A stretch of 64,000 nucleotides of DNA from Paenibacillus sp. FSL R5-0517 (GCF_037974355.1 NZ_CP150235.1:620001-684000); one strand, 5' to 3'; counted from the first letter of the stretch, positions 46,681-55,936 are shown. A program made the numbers and translations. Notes: generated from the letters alone by a model not told the origin.

Positions 46681-49026
46681 ATGGGAACCGGACAGGAACA
46701 GGTGAAAAGGGAACTGCTGCTTGATGGATTGGACTGTGCGAACTGCGCATTAAAGATCGAGAACGGCGTTAAAAAAATTAAGGGCATTAACGAATGCTCC
46801 GTCAATTTTGTTACCAAAACATTATCGTTACACACCACCTCCGATATGGATGAACAAGTAGTGGAAGAAGCGAAGCGCAAAGTGCTTCGGCTGGAGCCTC
46901 ATATTCGTATCTCGGAAAAAGGAAAACAAGTAAACGGACATGTACAGACTCATGCAGGGAGTTTGGCTGGTTCACACAAACACAGTCATGACCATGCCGG
47001 ACATGATCATGGACATTCACATACACATGGCGATCACTCGCATACTCATGATCATGGAGATCCGCAGGGCCACGCACACGATCACGGAAGTCATGCTGAG
47101 CATAATCACGATCACAGCCATACCCATGATCACGATGCTCATGTAGGCCATTCACATGAACATGGTGCAGGTCAGACCAAAATATTGCTTGCTCGTCTTA
47201 CTGCCGGTTCTGTGTTGCTCGCAGCTGCGATCTGGTCACCGCTGGAGGGATGGGCACAGTTCACTCTATATGCGCTTGCTTATCTGATTGCCGGGGGAGA
47301 TATCGTGCTCCAGGCGTCCAAAAACATCATCCGCGGTCAGGTGTTCGATGAATACTTCCTCATGTCCGTCGCTACCTTGGGTGCCTTTGCCATTGGAGAG
47401 TATCCGGAAGGGGTAGCAGTCATGCTCTTCTATCAGCTCGGAGAGCTGTTTCAGGGCATGGCGGTTAATCGGTCACGCAAGTCCATTCAGTCCCTGATGG
47501 ACATTCGCCCGGACTACGCGAATATCCTGACGGGTTCGGGTGACGAGACACGGCGGGTATCTCCGGAAGACGTTCGGATCGGTGATCGTATTGTCGTGAA
47601 GGCAGGAGAGCGAGTACCGCTGGATGGTATCGTTCAAGCTGGGCGTTCCATGGTGGACACTTCTGCCCTGACAGGTGAGTCAGTACCTCGTGAGCTGGAG
47701 CCCGGAAGTGATGCACTTAGTGGATTTGTAAACAAAAACGGGATGTTGACCATTGAAGTAACCAAAACGTTTGGTGAATCAACGGTATCCAAAATTTTGG
47801 ATCTGGTGCAGAACGCGAGTAGCCGGAAGGCCAAAACAGAGCATTTTATTAGTAAATTCGCCCGTTATTACACCCCGGTTGTTGTGATCCTTGCAGCCCT
47901 GATTGCATTTGTTCCGCCGTTGATACTCAGTGGTGCAACATTTGCGGACTGGATCTATCGTGCATTGGTCTTCCTGGTCATCTCATGCCCTTGTGCGCTG
48001 GTGGTATCTATTCCACTTGGATTCTTCGGTGGTATCGGAGCGGCTTCACGTAACGGGATTCTTGTCAAAGGCAGTAACTATCTTGAAGCATTAAACGATG
48101 TGAAAGTTGTCGTTTTTGATAAAACGGGTACCCTAACCAAAGGTGTATTCAAAGTAACAGCCATTCGTCCCGAAGGCGAACGCACGGAAGAAGAACTAAT
48201 GAAGCTGGCAGCCATTGCCGAAGCAAATTCCAATCATCCGATTGCCGAATCCATTCGCGCAGCTTGGGCCAAAGCGATTCCTACACAAGGTGTGGAAGGT
48301 TATGATGAAGTTGCCGGACACGGGATCAAGGTGAGCGTGGATGGTAGGGAAGTGCTGGCAGGCAACGCTAAATTAATGAAGCAGGCTGGTATATCCTATA
48401 CCACACCAGAGACGGCCGGAACGATAGTGCATGTTGCTGAAGCTGGCACATATGTTGGTCATCTGATCATTGCTGATGAGGTGAAGGACGATGCAGCAGC
48501 TGCTATTCAGGCGCTGAAGAAGCTTGGCATCCGCAAAACGGTTATGCTGACAGGAGATGCCAAAGCCGTGGGTGAAGCGGTAGGACGCGAGCTGGGTGTG
48601 GATGAGGTCTATGCTGAATTGTTGCCACAGGATAAAGTCGAACGACTGGAGCAATTGGAAGCGGCCAAATCTCCGAAGGAAAAAATGGTGTTTGTCGGTG
48701 ATGGTATCAACGATACACCTGTGCTGGCACGAGCCGACGTGGGAGTAGCGATGGGTGGACTCGGTTCAGATGCTGCCATTGAAGCGGCAGACGTGGTCAT
48801 CATGACCGATGAACCGTCCAAACTTGCGAGCGCAATCCGCATTGCAAAGCGTACACGCATGATTGTGTGGCAAAATATCGCGTTTGCTCTGGGGGTTAAG
48901 GCGATCTTCCTGCTACTGGGTGTGTTCGGCATTGCCACCATGTGGGAAGCGGTATTCTCGGATGTCGGTGTCACAGTACTGGCTGTCCTGAACGCCATGC
49001 GTGTACTTCGTGTGAAGAATATCTAA
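46681..49026 (+). CDS. Heavy-metal P1B-type ATPase (Zn/Cd/Pb exporter) with His-rich linker
   Basis: 781 residues. An N-terminal HMA domain has C19-x2-C22. Residues about 87-162 form a linker with more than 25 His (repeats of DHxHSHTH type). The P-type core follows: TGES, CPC at 436-438 in the sixth helix, DKTGT with the phosphorylated Asp480, SNHPIAESI (HP motif) and GDGINDTPVLARADVG. The CPC motif and GVFGIATMWEAVFSDVGVTVLAVLNAMR end match ZntA/CadA. It exports divalent soft metals. Controlled, very likely, by the divergent ArsR gene. Terminator follows. Symbol cadA or zntA cannot be chosen from sequence. Confidence 0.95.
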   Translation: MGTGQEQVKRELLLDGLDCANCALKIENGVKKIKGINECSVNFVTKTLSLHTTSDMDEQVVEEAKRKVLRLEPHIRISEKGKQVNGHVQTHAGSLAGSHKHSHDHAGHDHGHSHTHGDHSHTHDHGDPQGHAHDHGSHAEHNHDHSHTHDHDAHVGHSHEHGAGQTKILLARLTAGSVLLAAAIWSPLEGWAQFTLYALAYLIAGGDIVLQASKNIIRGQVFDEYFLMSVATLGAFAIGEYPEGVAVMLFYQLGELFQGMAVNRSRKSIQSLMDIRPDYANILTGSGDETRRVSPEDVRIGDRIVVKAGERVPLDGIVQAGRSMVDTSALTGESVPRELEPGSDALSGFVNKNGMLTIEVTKTFGESTVSKILDLVQNASSRKAKTEHFISKFARYYTPVVVILAALIAFVPPLILSGATFADWIYRALVFLVISCPCALVVSIPLGFFGGIGAASRNGILVKGSNYLEALNDVKVVVFDKTGTLTKGVFKVTAIRPEGERTEEELMKLAAIAEANSNHPIAESIRAAWAKAIPTQGVEGYDEVAGHGIKVSVDGREVLAGNAKLMKQAGISYTTPETAGTIVHVAEAGTYVGHLIIADEVKDDAAAAIQALKKLGIRKTVMLTGDAKAVGEAVGRELGVDEVYAELLPQDKVERLEQLEAAKSPKEKMVFVGDGINDTPVLARADVGVAMGGLGSDAAIEAADVVIMTDEPSKLASAIRIAKRTRMIVWQNIAFALGVKAIFLLLGVFGIATMWEAVFSDVGVTVLAVLNAMRVLRVKNI

Positions 49027-49043
49027 GTTTACGAAACGATCCA

Positions 49044-49078
49044 GGCGGCTCTTCGTATATACGTAGAGCCGTTTTTAT
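49044..49078 (+). terminator. Rho-independent terminator
   Basis: CGGCTCTTCGTAT pairs with ATACGTAGAGCCG, then TTTTTAT. Confidence 0.9.
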
Positions 49079-49152
49079 ATTTAAGGTTATTCTGTCATCG
49101 AAGTGCCAGTGTAAGCAGGTCGATGGAAGACAACAGAGAAGGGGAGAACGTT

Positions 49153-49509
49153 TTGACAGGAGCAGTAGTTGGGATCATTATTGGCGTGTGCTATTTCATT
49201 CTGGGGTTAATGGTGTTCAAAAAACCACCGAAAATGATTAACGGAATATATGGATATCGGACCCCGCGCGCAATGAGTAATCCCGAGTTGTGGGACGAAG
49301 CGCAAAGTTATAGCGCCAATCTGATGATGCAATTTGGTGTGATTATTACGATATTCGGCATTATCGGTTTCTGGCTTACAGATGTACGAGCTTTGGTGCT
49401 GAGTCTGGTTGCTACAGGGTTCTATACGTTCAGACTGTTTACCAGAGTGGAAGGTCGTTTGAAGCAAATGCAGCGAGCGCAACAGCAACAAAATGAGCAG
49501 AACGGATAA
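49153..49509 (+). CDS. SdpI-family membrane protein
   Basis: 118 residues with three hydrophobic segments. The motif GLMVFKKPPKMINGIYGYRTPRAMSNPELWDEAQ (landmarks KKPPKMINGIYGYRTPR, LWDEAQ) is that of the SdpI/YhfL family; B. subtilis SdpI gives immunity to a killing peptide. No sdpC-like gene is nearby. I favour the TTG at 49153, six bases after AAGGGGAG, because it puts the start at the first helix; an in-frame ATG at 49123 would add ten hydrophilic residues. Confidence 0.78.
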   Translation: MTGAVVGIIIGVCYFILGLMVFKKPPKMINGIYGYRTPRAMSNPELWDEAQSYSANLMMQFGVIITIFGIIGFWLTDVRALVLSLVATGFYTFRLFTRVEGRLKQMQRAQQQQNEQNG

Positions 49510-49536
49510 GGAAAATTGAATGAATAGTGTAGAGAG

Positions 49537-49570
49537 GAAGACTCGCGAGTGAAGCGGGTCTTTTTTTTGT
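49537..49570 (+). terminator. Rho-independent terminator
   Basis: AAGACTCGC pairs with GCGGGTCTT, followed by a run of T. Confidence 0.8.
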
Positions 49571-49631
49571 TGTAATTGGAGAAGCGAACACGCTGTTAAA
49601 CTCGCTAAAACTTCAGGCATGAAATCTAACG

Positions 49632-49660
49632 TTGACGTTAACGTCAATATTATATATAAT
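49632..49660 (+). promoter_or_regulatory. Promoter with perfect 16-bp palindrome over the -35
   Basis: TTGACG (49632), 17 bp, TATAAT (49655). TTGACGTTAACGTCAA (49632-49647) is fully self-complementary and covers the -35, the probable operator of the MerR gene that follows. Confidence 0.7.
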
Positions 49661-49701
49661 TATATACATAACATTACGGACACATGAGAGGGGTGAGGGA
49701 A

Positions 49702-50154
49702 ATGAGTTTATATAAAATCGACGACGTAGCCAAGGAATGCGGTTTGACCAAGCGAACCATTCGGTATTATGAAGAGATTGGTGTCATGCCTTCACCTCAG
49801 CGGACAGATGGCGGAACGCGGTTGTACACTCGTGACGATATCAATTTTCTGAAGAAGGTGGTTCGTGCCAAAGAGGTACTTGGATTCTCTCTTCAGGAGC
49901 TACATACTTATGTGGCAACAGCAGATGCACTGAACGAACAACGTTTTGACTACCAGCAGACGACCGAAGTGAGAGAGCGTATTGAGAAGCTCAACACGAT
50001 GGAAACAACACTAGATGGTCAGCTGCAACTGATTGAGCAGAAACTTCAGAGCATACATGCCGTACAGACTGAATTGGAAGAGCTGCGTGAACGCGTTCGG
50101 AGCGGTATTCAGAAATTACAGGCACACGATCCGCAGCGTGATGAAGACGGGTAA
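49702..50154 (+). CDS. MerR-family transcriptional regulator
   Basis: 150 residues. YKIDDVAKECGLTKRTIRYYEEIGVMPSP is the MerR HTH with its two wings (landmarks IDDVAKECGLTKRTIRYYEE, GGTRLYTRDDINFL), followed by the long coiled-coil dimer helix (residues about 90-140). There is no Cys effector site, so not a metal sensor. ATG 49702 follows AGAGGGG. The MFS transporter gene downstream is its most likely target. Confidence 0.88.
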   Translation: MSLYKIDDVAKECGLTKRTIRYYEEIGVMPSPQRTDGGTRLYTRDDINFLKKVVRAKEVLGFSLQELHTYVATADALNEQRFDYQQTTEVRERIEKLNTMETTLDGQLQLIEQKLQSIHAVQTELEELRERVRSGIQKLQAHDPQRDEDG

Positions 50155-50383
50155 CCCGAATGGCAATCAAAGTTATATACAAAACCTTATATACACATAA
50201 TCGCTACATGGAGTGAGCACCATAGTGACTGTGGCAATCCTGTACAAACACCGGATGTTCCGGTGTCATTTGTGCCGCTTTGTCACCTCTAATTCTGAAA
50301 ATGAACACGGGTTTTCATTGTCTTTCGCAACATTTTCAAATAAAAAAATTCACCACATAAATCATTCACAGGAGGAATTACGT

Positions 50384-51604
50384 ATGAAAAGAGAGCCATC
50401 GTTACCGGACGAATTGCCGTCATCTCGTGGGGGCTTGCTGTCTCAACCGAGAGCGGTATGGGCGGTCGCCTTTGCATGTATCATATCCTTTATGGGTCTG
50501 GGTCTGGTTGACCCGATTTTGCCGGCAATTGCAGATCAGCTGCATGCTTCCAAAAGCCAGGTGTCGCTGCTATTCACCAGCTATAACGCTGTAACGGGGG
50601 TAGCGATGCTGATTACGGGTGTCGTATCCAGCCGGATCGGTGTGAAATGGACGCTGCTTAGCGGCATATTGTTGATTATTATCTTTTCCTTCCTTGGGGG
50701 TACCTCAGACACGGTAGGTGCATTGGTCGGATACCGGGGCGGTTGGGGACTTGGTAATGCCTTGTTCATCGCAACAGCGTTATCCGCTATTGTGGGACTG
50801 TCCACTTCAGGGACAGCCAAGGCTATTATTTTGTATGAAGCAGCACTCGGTCTCGGGATTGCAGTTGGTCCGCTGCTAGGTGGTGAGCTGGGTTCCATCT
50901 CTTGGCGTGGCCCGTTCTATGGCGTGGCTGTACTAATGGCAATTGCGTTTATCAGCATTACATTTATGTTGCCCAAAATGGCAAAACCAAAAACACGCAG
51001 TTCGTTGTCTGATCCGTTCAAAGCATTAAGTTATCCTTCACTGAAAACTTTGGCGATTACCGCCTTCCTATATAACTTTGGTTTCTTTACTTTGATGGCC
51101 TATTCACCTTATGTCATGAATCTGGATGAGCACGGCTTGGGTTATGTATTCTTTGGTTGGGGACTGATGCTGGCCATTACGTCGGTATTTGTTGCTCCAA
51201 GACTGCAACGCCGATTCGGCTCGGTGCCGTCCATGAGTGTCATGCTTACATTGTTCGCGATCGATCTGGTTGTTATGGCCATGGGTACGGTGATGGGGTC
51301 ACCAACTACCGTTATAGTGGCGGTCATTGTGGCAGGGATCTTCCTTGGGATTAACAACACATTGATTACAACGGCTGTTATGGAAGCTGCACCTGTGGAG
51401 CGTTCGGTTGCTTCTGCTGCATACAGCTTCGTTCGTTTCCTTGGTGGTGCACTTGCTCCATGGCTTGCAGGTAAATTGTCCGAGTGGTTCCTGCCGGAAA
51501 CACCGTTTTATTTTGGCGCATTAATGGTTCTCATTGGTGTCGTTGTACTGTTAGTACGCCGTCGTCATCTGCGGGATATCGATTCCGCCATTACATCTCA
51601 TTAA
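50384..51604 (+). CDS. MFS transporter (drug/H+ antiporter type)
   Basis: 406 residues, 12 helices. MGLGLVDPILPAIADQLHASKSQVSLLFTSY and the loop LITGVVSSRIGVKW correspond to MFS motif C/A regions (landmarks GLGLVDPILPAIA, SSRIGVKWTLL). AGGAGG lies eight bases before the ATG at 50384; the frame is open upstream to 50213 but without ribosome site. It follows a MerR regulator by 229 bp and precedes a universal stress gene by 18 bp, so these may be co-expressed. Confidence 0.9.
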   Translation: MKREPSLPDELPSSRGGLLSQPRAVWAVAFACIISFMGLGLVDPILPAIADQLHASKSQVSLLFTSYNAVTGVAMLITGVVSSRIGVKWTLLSGILLIIIFSFLGGTSDTVGALVGYRGGWGLGNALFIATALSAIVGLSTSGTAKAIILYEAALGLGIAVGPLLGGELGSISWRGPFYGVAVLMAIAFISITFMLPKMAKPKTRSSLSDPFKALSYPSLKTLAITAFLYNFGFFTLMAYSPYVMNLDEHGLGYVFFGWGLMLAITSVFVAPRLQRRFGSVPSMSVMLTLFAIDLVVMAMGTVMGSPTTVIVAVIVAGIFLGINNTLITTAVMEAAPVERSVASAAYSFVRFLGGALAPWLAGKLSEWFLPETPFYFGALMVLIGVVVLLVRRRHLRDIDSAITSH

Positions 51605-51622
51605 TTCATAGGAGGAATTGCA

Positions 51623-52045
51623 ATGCTGAAACGTATATTGGTTGCTGTTGATGGTTCGGATCATGCGCATAAGGCTTTGGAGCAAGCGCTGATTCTGGCT
51701 GAGGATATGAAACAACCCGCAAGTCTGTTGATCGTGCATGTCAATCCTGCTATCTCTATTAATGAGCCTGCATTGGGTGTTGATTTGGAAGCTCGGATTG
51801 CTGAAGAAGGGAAACATATCATAGAACCTGTGACCAGACAGTTGTCTGGGAGAGACGTTGCATATGAGACCCTGCTGATTGCGGGTGATCCCGTCAATGA
51901 GATCTGTCGTGTGGCGCGCGAACGAGATTGTGGAATGATCGTAATAGGTACAGGCGGGAAAGGCATGCTCGCAGAGATGATTTTGGGTAGTGTCAGCCAT
52001 GGCGTATTAAAACATGCAGAGTGCCCTGTCCTGACGGTTAAATAA
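51623..52045 (+). CDS. Universal stress protein, UspA family
   Basis: 140 residues. ILVAVDGSDHAHKALEQAL at the start and the ATP-binding G-2x-G-9x-G-S loop as GTGGKGMLAEMILGS near residue 112-126, followed by VSHGVLKHAECPVLTV. It is therefore of the ATP-binding Usp type. AGGAGG precedes the ATG, 18 bp after the MFS gene. Confidence 0.93.
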   Translation: MLKRILVAVDGSDHAHKALEQALILAEDMKQPASLLIVHVNPAISINEPALGVDLEARIAEEGKHIIEPVTRQLSGRDVAYETLLIAGDPVNEICRVARERDCGMIVIGTGGKGMLAEMILGSVSHGVLKHAECPVLTVK

Positions 52046-52139
52046 GTGAGTGGGTTGAGGGGCCAAAAGTAGTGTATAAATAGATAAGGTAATATAACGC
52101 CATATTCTTGTAGTCATTATTGGATGGAGGATACAGCAT

Positions 52140-53564
52140 ATGAAAAAACAACATCTGTTCATCGGTGGCAAACCGACCGAATCCGTAGATTATATAGCAC
52201 TTCAAGCACCATACTCCGGGGAAACGCTGGCAGAAGTCTCGTCGGCTTCAGCCGAGGAAGCGGAGGCTGCTGTTGCAGCTGCGGTTCAGGCCGGGAAGGC
52301 AATGCGCCAGATGCCTGCACATCAGCGTGCAGATATTCTGTACAAGTTGTCCTCCATGCTTGAAGAACGCAAGGAAGAAGCAGCGCGAATCATTGCGCTT
52401 GAAGCGGCGAAGCCGATTACCGCAGCACTGGCCGAGGTTGACCGTACGGTGGAAACGTATCGTTTTGCCGCCGAAGAAGCCAAGCGGCTGACCGGTGAGA
52501 CGGTTCCGATGGATGCAGCCAAAGGGGGAGAAGGGCGTATCGGCTATACGATGCGGCAACCTCTAGGTGTCATCGGTGCGATTACGCCTTTTAATTTTCC
52601 AATGAACCTGGTAGCACATAAGGTAGGCCCAGCGCTGGCAGCAGGCAATACCATTGTTCTCAAACCTGCGGAGCAGACACCCCTTTCCTCCTATTACATC
52701 GCTAATCTGCTTCAGGAAGCCGGATTGCCGGATGGTGCACTGAACGTAGTGAGTGGTGACGGTAAAACTATTGGGGATGTGCTTGTTGAACACCCTCGTG
52801 TTGCCCATATTACGTTTACAGGCAGTCCAGCAGTAGGTACGAGCATTCGCAGCAAAGCAGGACTCAAACGCGTCACATTGGAGCTTGGGTCGAATGCAGC
52901 GGTGATTGTGGATAAGGACGCAGATCTGGACAAAGTGGTTCCGCGTTGTGTGACGGGTGCTTTTACGTATCAGGGACAGGTATGTATTTCCCTACAGCGC
53001 ATTTACGTACATCGTGATATCTCGGAAGAATTCATCCGGCGTTTCGCTGAAGCGGCTAAACAAGTGGTGATCGGAGACCCACTGAGCCCGGATACGGTGG
53101 TGTCTGCACTGATTACCTCCAAGGATGTACAGCGTACACTCGACTGGATTGAAGAAGCCAAACAGGCCGGGGCTAAAGTGGCAGCAGGCGGTCAAGCTGA
53201 AGGAGGCGTTCTGCGTCCAACGGTGCTGGTGAACGTTCCACGTGATGCCAAGGTATCCTGCCAGGAAGTGTTTGCACCCATCGTGGTGATCAATCCGGTA
53301 GATTCCGTTGAAGAGGGTATTGAACATGTCAACGATTCTATCTACGGACTTCAGGCAGGGGTATTTACAAACGATATTTATACCGCCCTCCATGCTGTCG
53401 ATCAGATCGAAGCAGGCGGAGTTATGATTAATGATATTCCCACGTTCCGAGTGGATCATATGCCTTACGGCGGTGTGAAACAGAGCGGTATCGGTCGTGA
53501 AGGTGTAAAATATGCAGTAGAAGAAATGACAGAATTGAAGTTTGTCATGTTTAACAAAGGATAA
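52140..53564 (+). CDS. Aldehyde dehydrogenase family protein
   Basis: 474 residues, normal ALDH length. TPFNFPMNLVAHKVGPALAAGN and KPAEQTP (cofactor site), TFTGSPAVG, Glu248 in LELGSNAAV and the catalytic Cys282 in GQVCISLQR are present. The SLQR context after the Cys resembles lactaldehyde/sulfoacetaldehyde-type ALDHs. It oxidises an aldehyde to the acid with NAD(P)+; the substrate is not predictable. ATG at 52140 behind TGGAGGA. Followed by a terminator. Confidence 0.92.
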   Translation: MKKQHLFIGGKPTESVDYIALQAPYSGETLAEVSSASAEEAEAAVAAAVQAGKAMRQMPAHQRADILYKLSSMLEERKEEAARIIALEAAKPITAALAEVDRTVETYRFAAEEAKRLTGETVPMDAAKGGEGRIGYTMRQPLGVIGAITPFNFPMNLVAHKVGPALAAGNTIVLKPAEQTPLSSYYIANLLQEAGLPDGALNVVSGDGKTIGDVLVEHPRVAHITFTGSPAVGTSIRSKAGLKRVTLELGSNAAVIVDKDADLDKVVPRCVTGAFTYQGQVCISLQRIYVHRDISEEFIRRFAEAAKQVVIGDPLSPDTVVSALITSKDVQRTLDWIEEAKQAGAKVAAGGQAEGGVLRPTVLVNVPRDAKVSCQEVFAPIVVINPVDSVEEGIEHVNDSIYGLQAGVFTNDIYTALHAVDQIEAGGVMINDIPTFRVDHMPYGGVKQSGIGREGVKYAVEEMTELKFVMFNKG

Positions 53565-53622
53565 CTTTCTTCCATTATTTTATTCAATATACCGTATGTT
53601 AAGGAAAAATATAACTACACGC

Positions 53623-53655
53623 TCCTGTGCCAGAATAGTGGCACAGGATTTTTTA
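53623..53655 (+). terminator. Rho-independent terminator
   Basis: TCCTGTGCCA pairs with TGGCACAGGA around GAATAG, then TTTTTT. The rest of the gap to 53936 contains only the promoter and dyad of the next gene. Confidence 0.9.
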
Positions 53656-53895
53656 ATTGAAGATCATGGAAAAAGTTTAAAAAATACATACGGATTCTTC
53701 ACTGACTGCGGGTTCACATCTGATGAGACGGGTATAACATAGTTAACATACCGCAACTTAACTGACCAAACGCCGCTCATATTACCGAAGCATGATGTAC
53801 CCAACCATAGCACGAGCGGAATGAAGCGGTACAGCACTGCCGAAAGTCTTATATTCTCTCATTATTCAAATAAAATGCAGTATGAAATAATAAGC

Positions 53896-53914
53896 CTGAA
53901 CTCTGGAGTTGCAG
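53896..53914. promoter_or_regulatory. Dyad before the TipAS-type regulator
   Basis: CTGAACTCTGGAGTTGCAG (ACTC-TG-GAGT core) just after a TTCAAA-17-TAATAA promoter-like sequence. Probably autoregulatory. Confidence 0.5.
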
Positions 53915-53936
53915 GACAGGCAGGAGGTGTATTCAA

Positions 53937-54710
53937 ATGGCATATTCCATGGTTGATGTATCAGGAATGTCAGGCGTAAGTCTGAACGAACTGAGCCAGT
54001 ATGCGCAGACAGGTCTTCTGAATCCGGCCTTTGGGGATTCGGATGAAGCTATCTATTATGAAAAGCAGGAATTAATGAGACTCCAGCAAATCCTTTTCTG
54101 TAAGGAAGTAGGTATGGAGGAAAATGAGATTGGCCCTATGCTAAGGGATGATCCTCAGGATGTCATACGCATCATGAAACAGCATCGCATTGAGATTCTG
54201 GAGAAGGCACTCCGCTTGCATGGTTTGATTCAGACACTGGACAAAACGATCGCGCATTTGCTAGGAGAACAGGAAATGGACGAACATGAGCTGTATATCG
54301 GTTTTGTGGATAAGGGGCGTCATCAGTTATTAAATGAATCGGGTTCTAACCCTGTCAATAATGATGTGAAACGAATGCAGAAAGAGGACGTTCAGAAGTC
54401 TGACCAGGAGTTAAAATCGAAAGAAGATTATCTGGATTCCCAAGCGAAAATTGATCAGGTTCATCTTGACTTGCAACAGGCCATTGAGGATGGATTGGAA
54501 CCCGGTAGTGCGAAAGTGCAACGGATTATTGACAGGCATCTTGAATGGATCAAAGGTTATTATACACCCACTGCTGAGATCTATCGGGATTTGGCCAATC
54601 TGTATGTAGAGCATAAAAATTTCCGCCAGATGTATGATGGTTACCACCCGAGGCTGGCTGAATTCCTGCGGGACGGGATGATGATTAAAGCGGAACACGA
54701 TCTATCCTAG
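53937..54710 (+). CDS. MerR-type regulator with TipAS-like antibiotic-binding domain
   Basis: 257 residues. The N-terminal part is a diverged MerR HTH (VDVSGMSGVSLNELSQYAQTGLLNPA, then YYEKQELMRLQQILFCKEVGM), lacking the usual RTIRYY motif. A coiled coil follows, and the C-terminal 100 residues end in EIYRDLANLYVEHKNFRQMYDGYHPRLAEFLRDGM (landmarks FRQMYDGYHPRLAEFL), typical of the TipAS domain that sequesters thiopeptide or other drugs. GGAGG precedes the ATG. No efflux target lies immediately downstream. Confidence 0.82.
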   Translation: MAYSMVDVSGMSGVSLNELSQYAQTGLLNPAFGDSDEAIYYEKQELMRLQQILFCKEVGMEENEIGPMLRDDPQDVIRIMKQHRIEILEKALRLHGLIQTLDKTIAHLLGEQEMDEHELYIGFVDKGRHQLLNESGSNPVNNDVKRMQKEDVQKSDQELKSKEDYLDSQAKIDQVHLDLQQAIEDGLEPGSAKVQRIIDRHLEWIKGYYTPTAEIYRDLANLYVEHKNFRQMYDGYHPRLAEFLRDGMMIKAEHDLS

Positions 54711-54761
54711 ATGCATAAAGTAACATGGGCGAGCAAGAACATGGGTGTGAAACAACTTGGA

Positions 54762-54805
54762 TAACAAAGAGCGCAGACCTCTAGGAGGACTGCGCTCTTT
54801 GTTAT
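54762..54805. terminator. Bidirectional terminator
   Basis: AACAAAGAGCGCAG pairs with CTGCGCTCTTTGTT. Confidence 0.9.
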
Positions 54806-54862
54806 TACAGGTCATTCACCATCGTGTGTGATGAAGTCTCCGATCACCTTGTTCATCATTTC

Positions 54863-55360
54863 CTAAATAGATACGGTTGCTTCCAACTGCTCAGTAAGCA
54901 GGCTTACGGCTTTCTCCAGGAAGATGCGGTCTTCGTCATCAAAACGGTTTTTGATCGGGCTGTCGATATCCAGCACCCCGTACAGTTCACCGTTTATGAT
55001 AATAGGTACAACAATCTCACTGTTCGATGCTGCATCACAGGCAATATGGCCTGGGAAGGCATGAACATCGTCAACGACCAGGGTACGTTTTTCCGCAGCA
55101 GATGTGCCGCATACCCCACGTCCCAGTGGAATTCGGATACAGGCAGGCAGTCCTTGGAATGGTCCGAGGACCAGTTCTTTTCCATCATACAGATAGAAGC
55201 CGACCCAGTTGGTGTCGGTCATAAATACATTGAGCAGCGCAGCAGCGTTCGCCAGATTGGCAATCGCACTAGGTTCATCGCGGATCAGAGCACTTAACTG
55301 TCCCAGGACGGCGGTGTGCTGCTCACTTCGTGTTCCTTCATAGGAAACAGCTTGAAACAT
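54863..55360 (-). CDS. msrC: Free methionine-(R)-sulfoxide reductase (GAF domain)
   Basis: 165 residues, a single GAF domain. The three functional Cys of fRMsr are at 74, 84 and 108, the same spacing (10 and 24) as Cys84, 94 and 118 in E. coli. TNWVGFYLYDGKELVLGPFQGLPACIRI is characteristic (landmarks NWVGFYL, LGPFQGLPACIRIPLGRGVC). It reduces free Met-R-sulfoxide in oxidative stress with thioredoxin. The frame extends upstream to 55426, but the ATG at 55360 follows GGGAGGGTG. Confidence 0.93.
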   Translation of the reverse strand: MFQAVSYEGTRSEQHTAVLGQLSALIRDEPSAIANLANAAALLNVFMTDTNWVGFYLYDGKELVLGPFQGLPACIRIPLGRGVCGTSAAEKRTLVVDDVHAFPGHIACDAASNSEIVVPIIINGELYGVLDIDSPIKNRFDDEDRIFLEKAVSLLTEQLEATVSI

Positions 55361-55544
55361 GTAAATCACCCTCCCGAGCAAAATGGTACTTATTTTCAAG
55401 ATAGTGCAGAGTATGCGGTTAGTCAAGCGGAGGATTTCGGAAAGGCAAGAGAATACCAGAAGAATCCTCCTGTTTCTCAGCTTCTCGCGTGGGGTAATTA
55501 CTTAGCAACCACGGAGGGCTACAACCCGGGAAGGAGCTTGGCTT

Positions 55545-55841
55545 ATGCATGCAGAGGTACAGAATCTATTTGTACGGATTCATCTACTATATTTCGCCCA
55601 AAATCAGGATTTGAACGTTAGCGAGGCGCTGCCCCTATTGGAAGAACGGGGATATCGCGTTGGAGAGCGGGAGATCAAGCAGGAGCTTGAACACCTGACA
55701 CAGGAGAACTTCCTGACCGCCCACGGGGACCAATGGAGCCTAACCGGGACTGGTATTGAAGAATTCAAGGAAATCACCACCGTACTTGGCCGGGTTAGCG
55801 ACGAATTGCTGGCGAAGGACAAGAAAACGTCCAAAGCCTAG
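55545..55841 (+). CDS. Small hypothetical protein
   Basis: 98 residues beginning MHAEVQNLFVRIHLLYFAQ, then ALPLLEERGYRVGEREIKQELEHLTQENFLTAHGDQWSLTGTG (landmarks EREIKQELEHLTQENFL, WSLTGTGIEEF). The pattern of helices followed by a wing-like WSLTGTG hints at a winged-helix fold, such as PadR-like, but this is weak. GGGAAGGAG lies eight bases before the ATG, and a terminator follows the gene. Confidence 0.65.
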   Translation: MHAEVQNLFVRIHLLYFAQNQDLNVSEALPLLEERGYRVGEREIKQELEHLTQENFLTAHGDQWSLTGTGIEEFKEITTVLGRVSDELLAKDKKTSKA

Positions 55842-55907
55842 AATTTATTCGGACAAGCACGATGACGTGATTCATTCAAACTTGAATGGATCCATACGGA
55901 CAACAAG

Positions 55908-55936
55908 ACCGGGAGCGATATTGGCCCGGTTTTTTG
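55908..55936 (+). terminator. Rho-independent terminator
   Basis: ACCGGG pairs with CCCGGT, then TTTTTT. A small dyad CATTCAA/TTGAATG lies just before it (55872-55887). Confidence 0.75.

Noticed and set aside
53542..53742. A 66-codon frame after the aldehyde dehydrogenase
   Set aside because: It overlaps the end of that gene and runs through its terminator hairpin; no ribosome site.
55316..55621. A 101-codon plus-strand frame
   Set aside because: It is antisense to the start of the methionine sulfoxide reductase gene and overlaps the better supported small gene at 55545.
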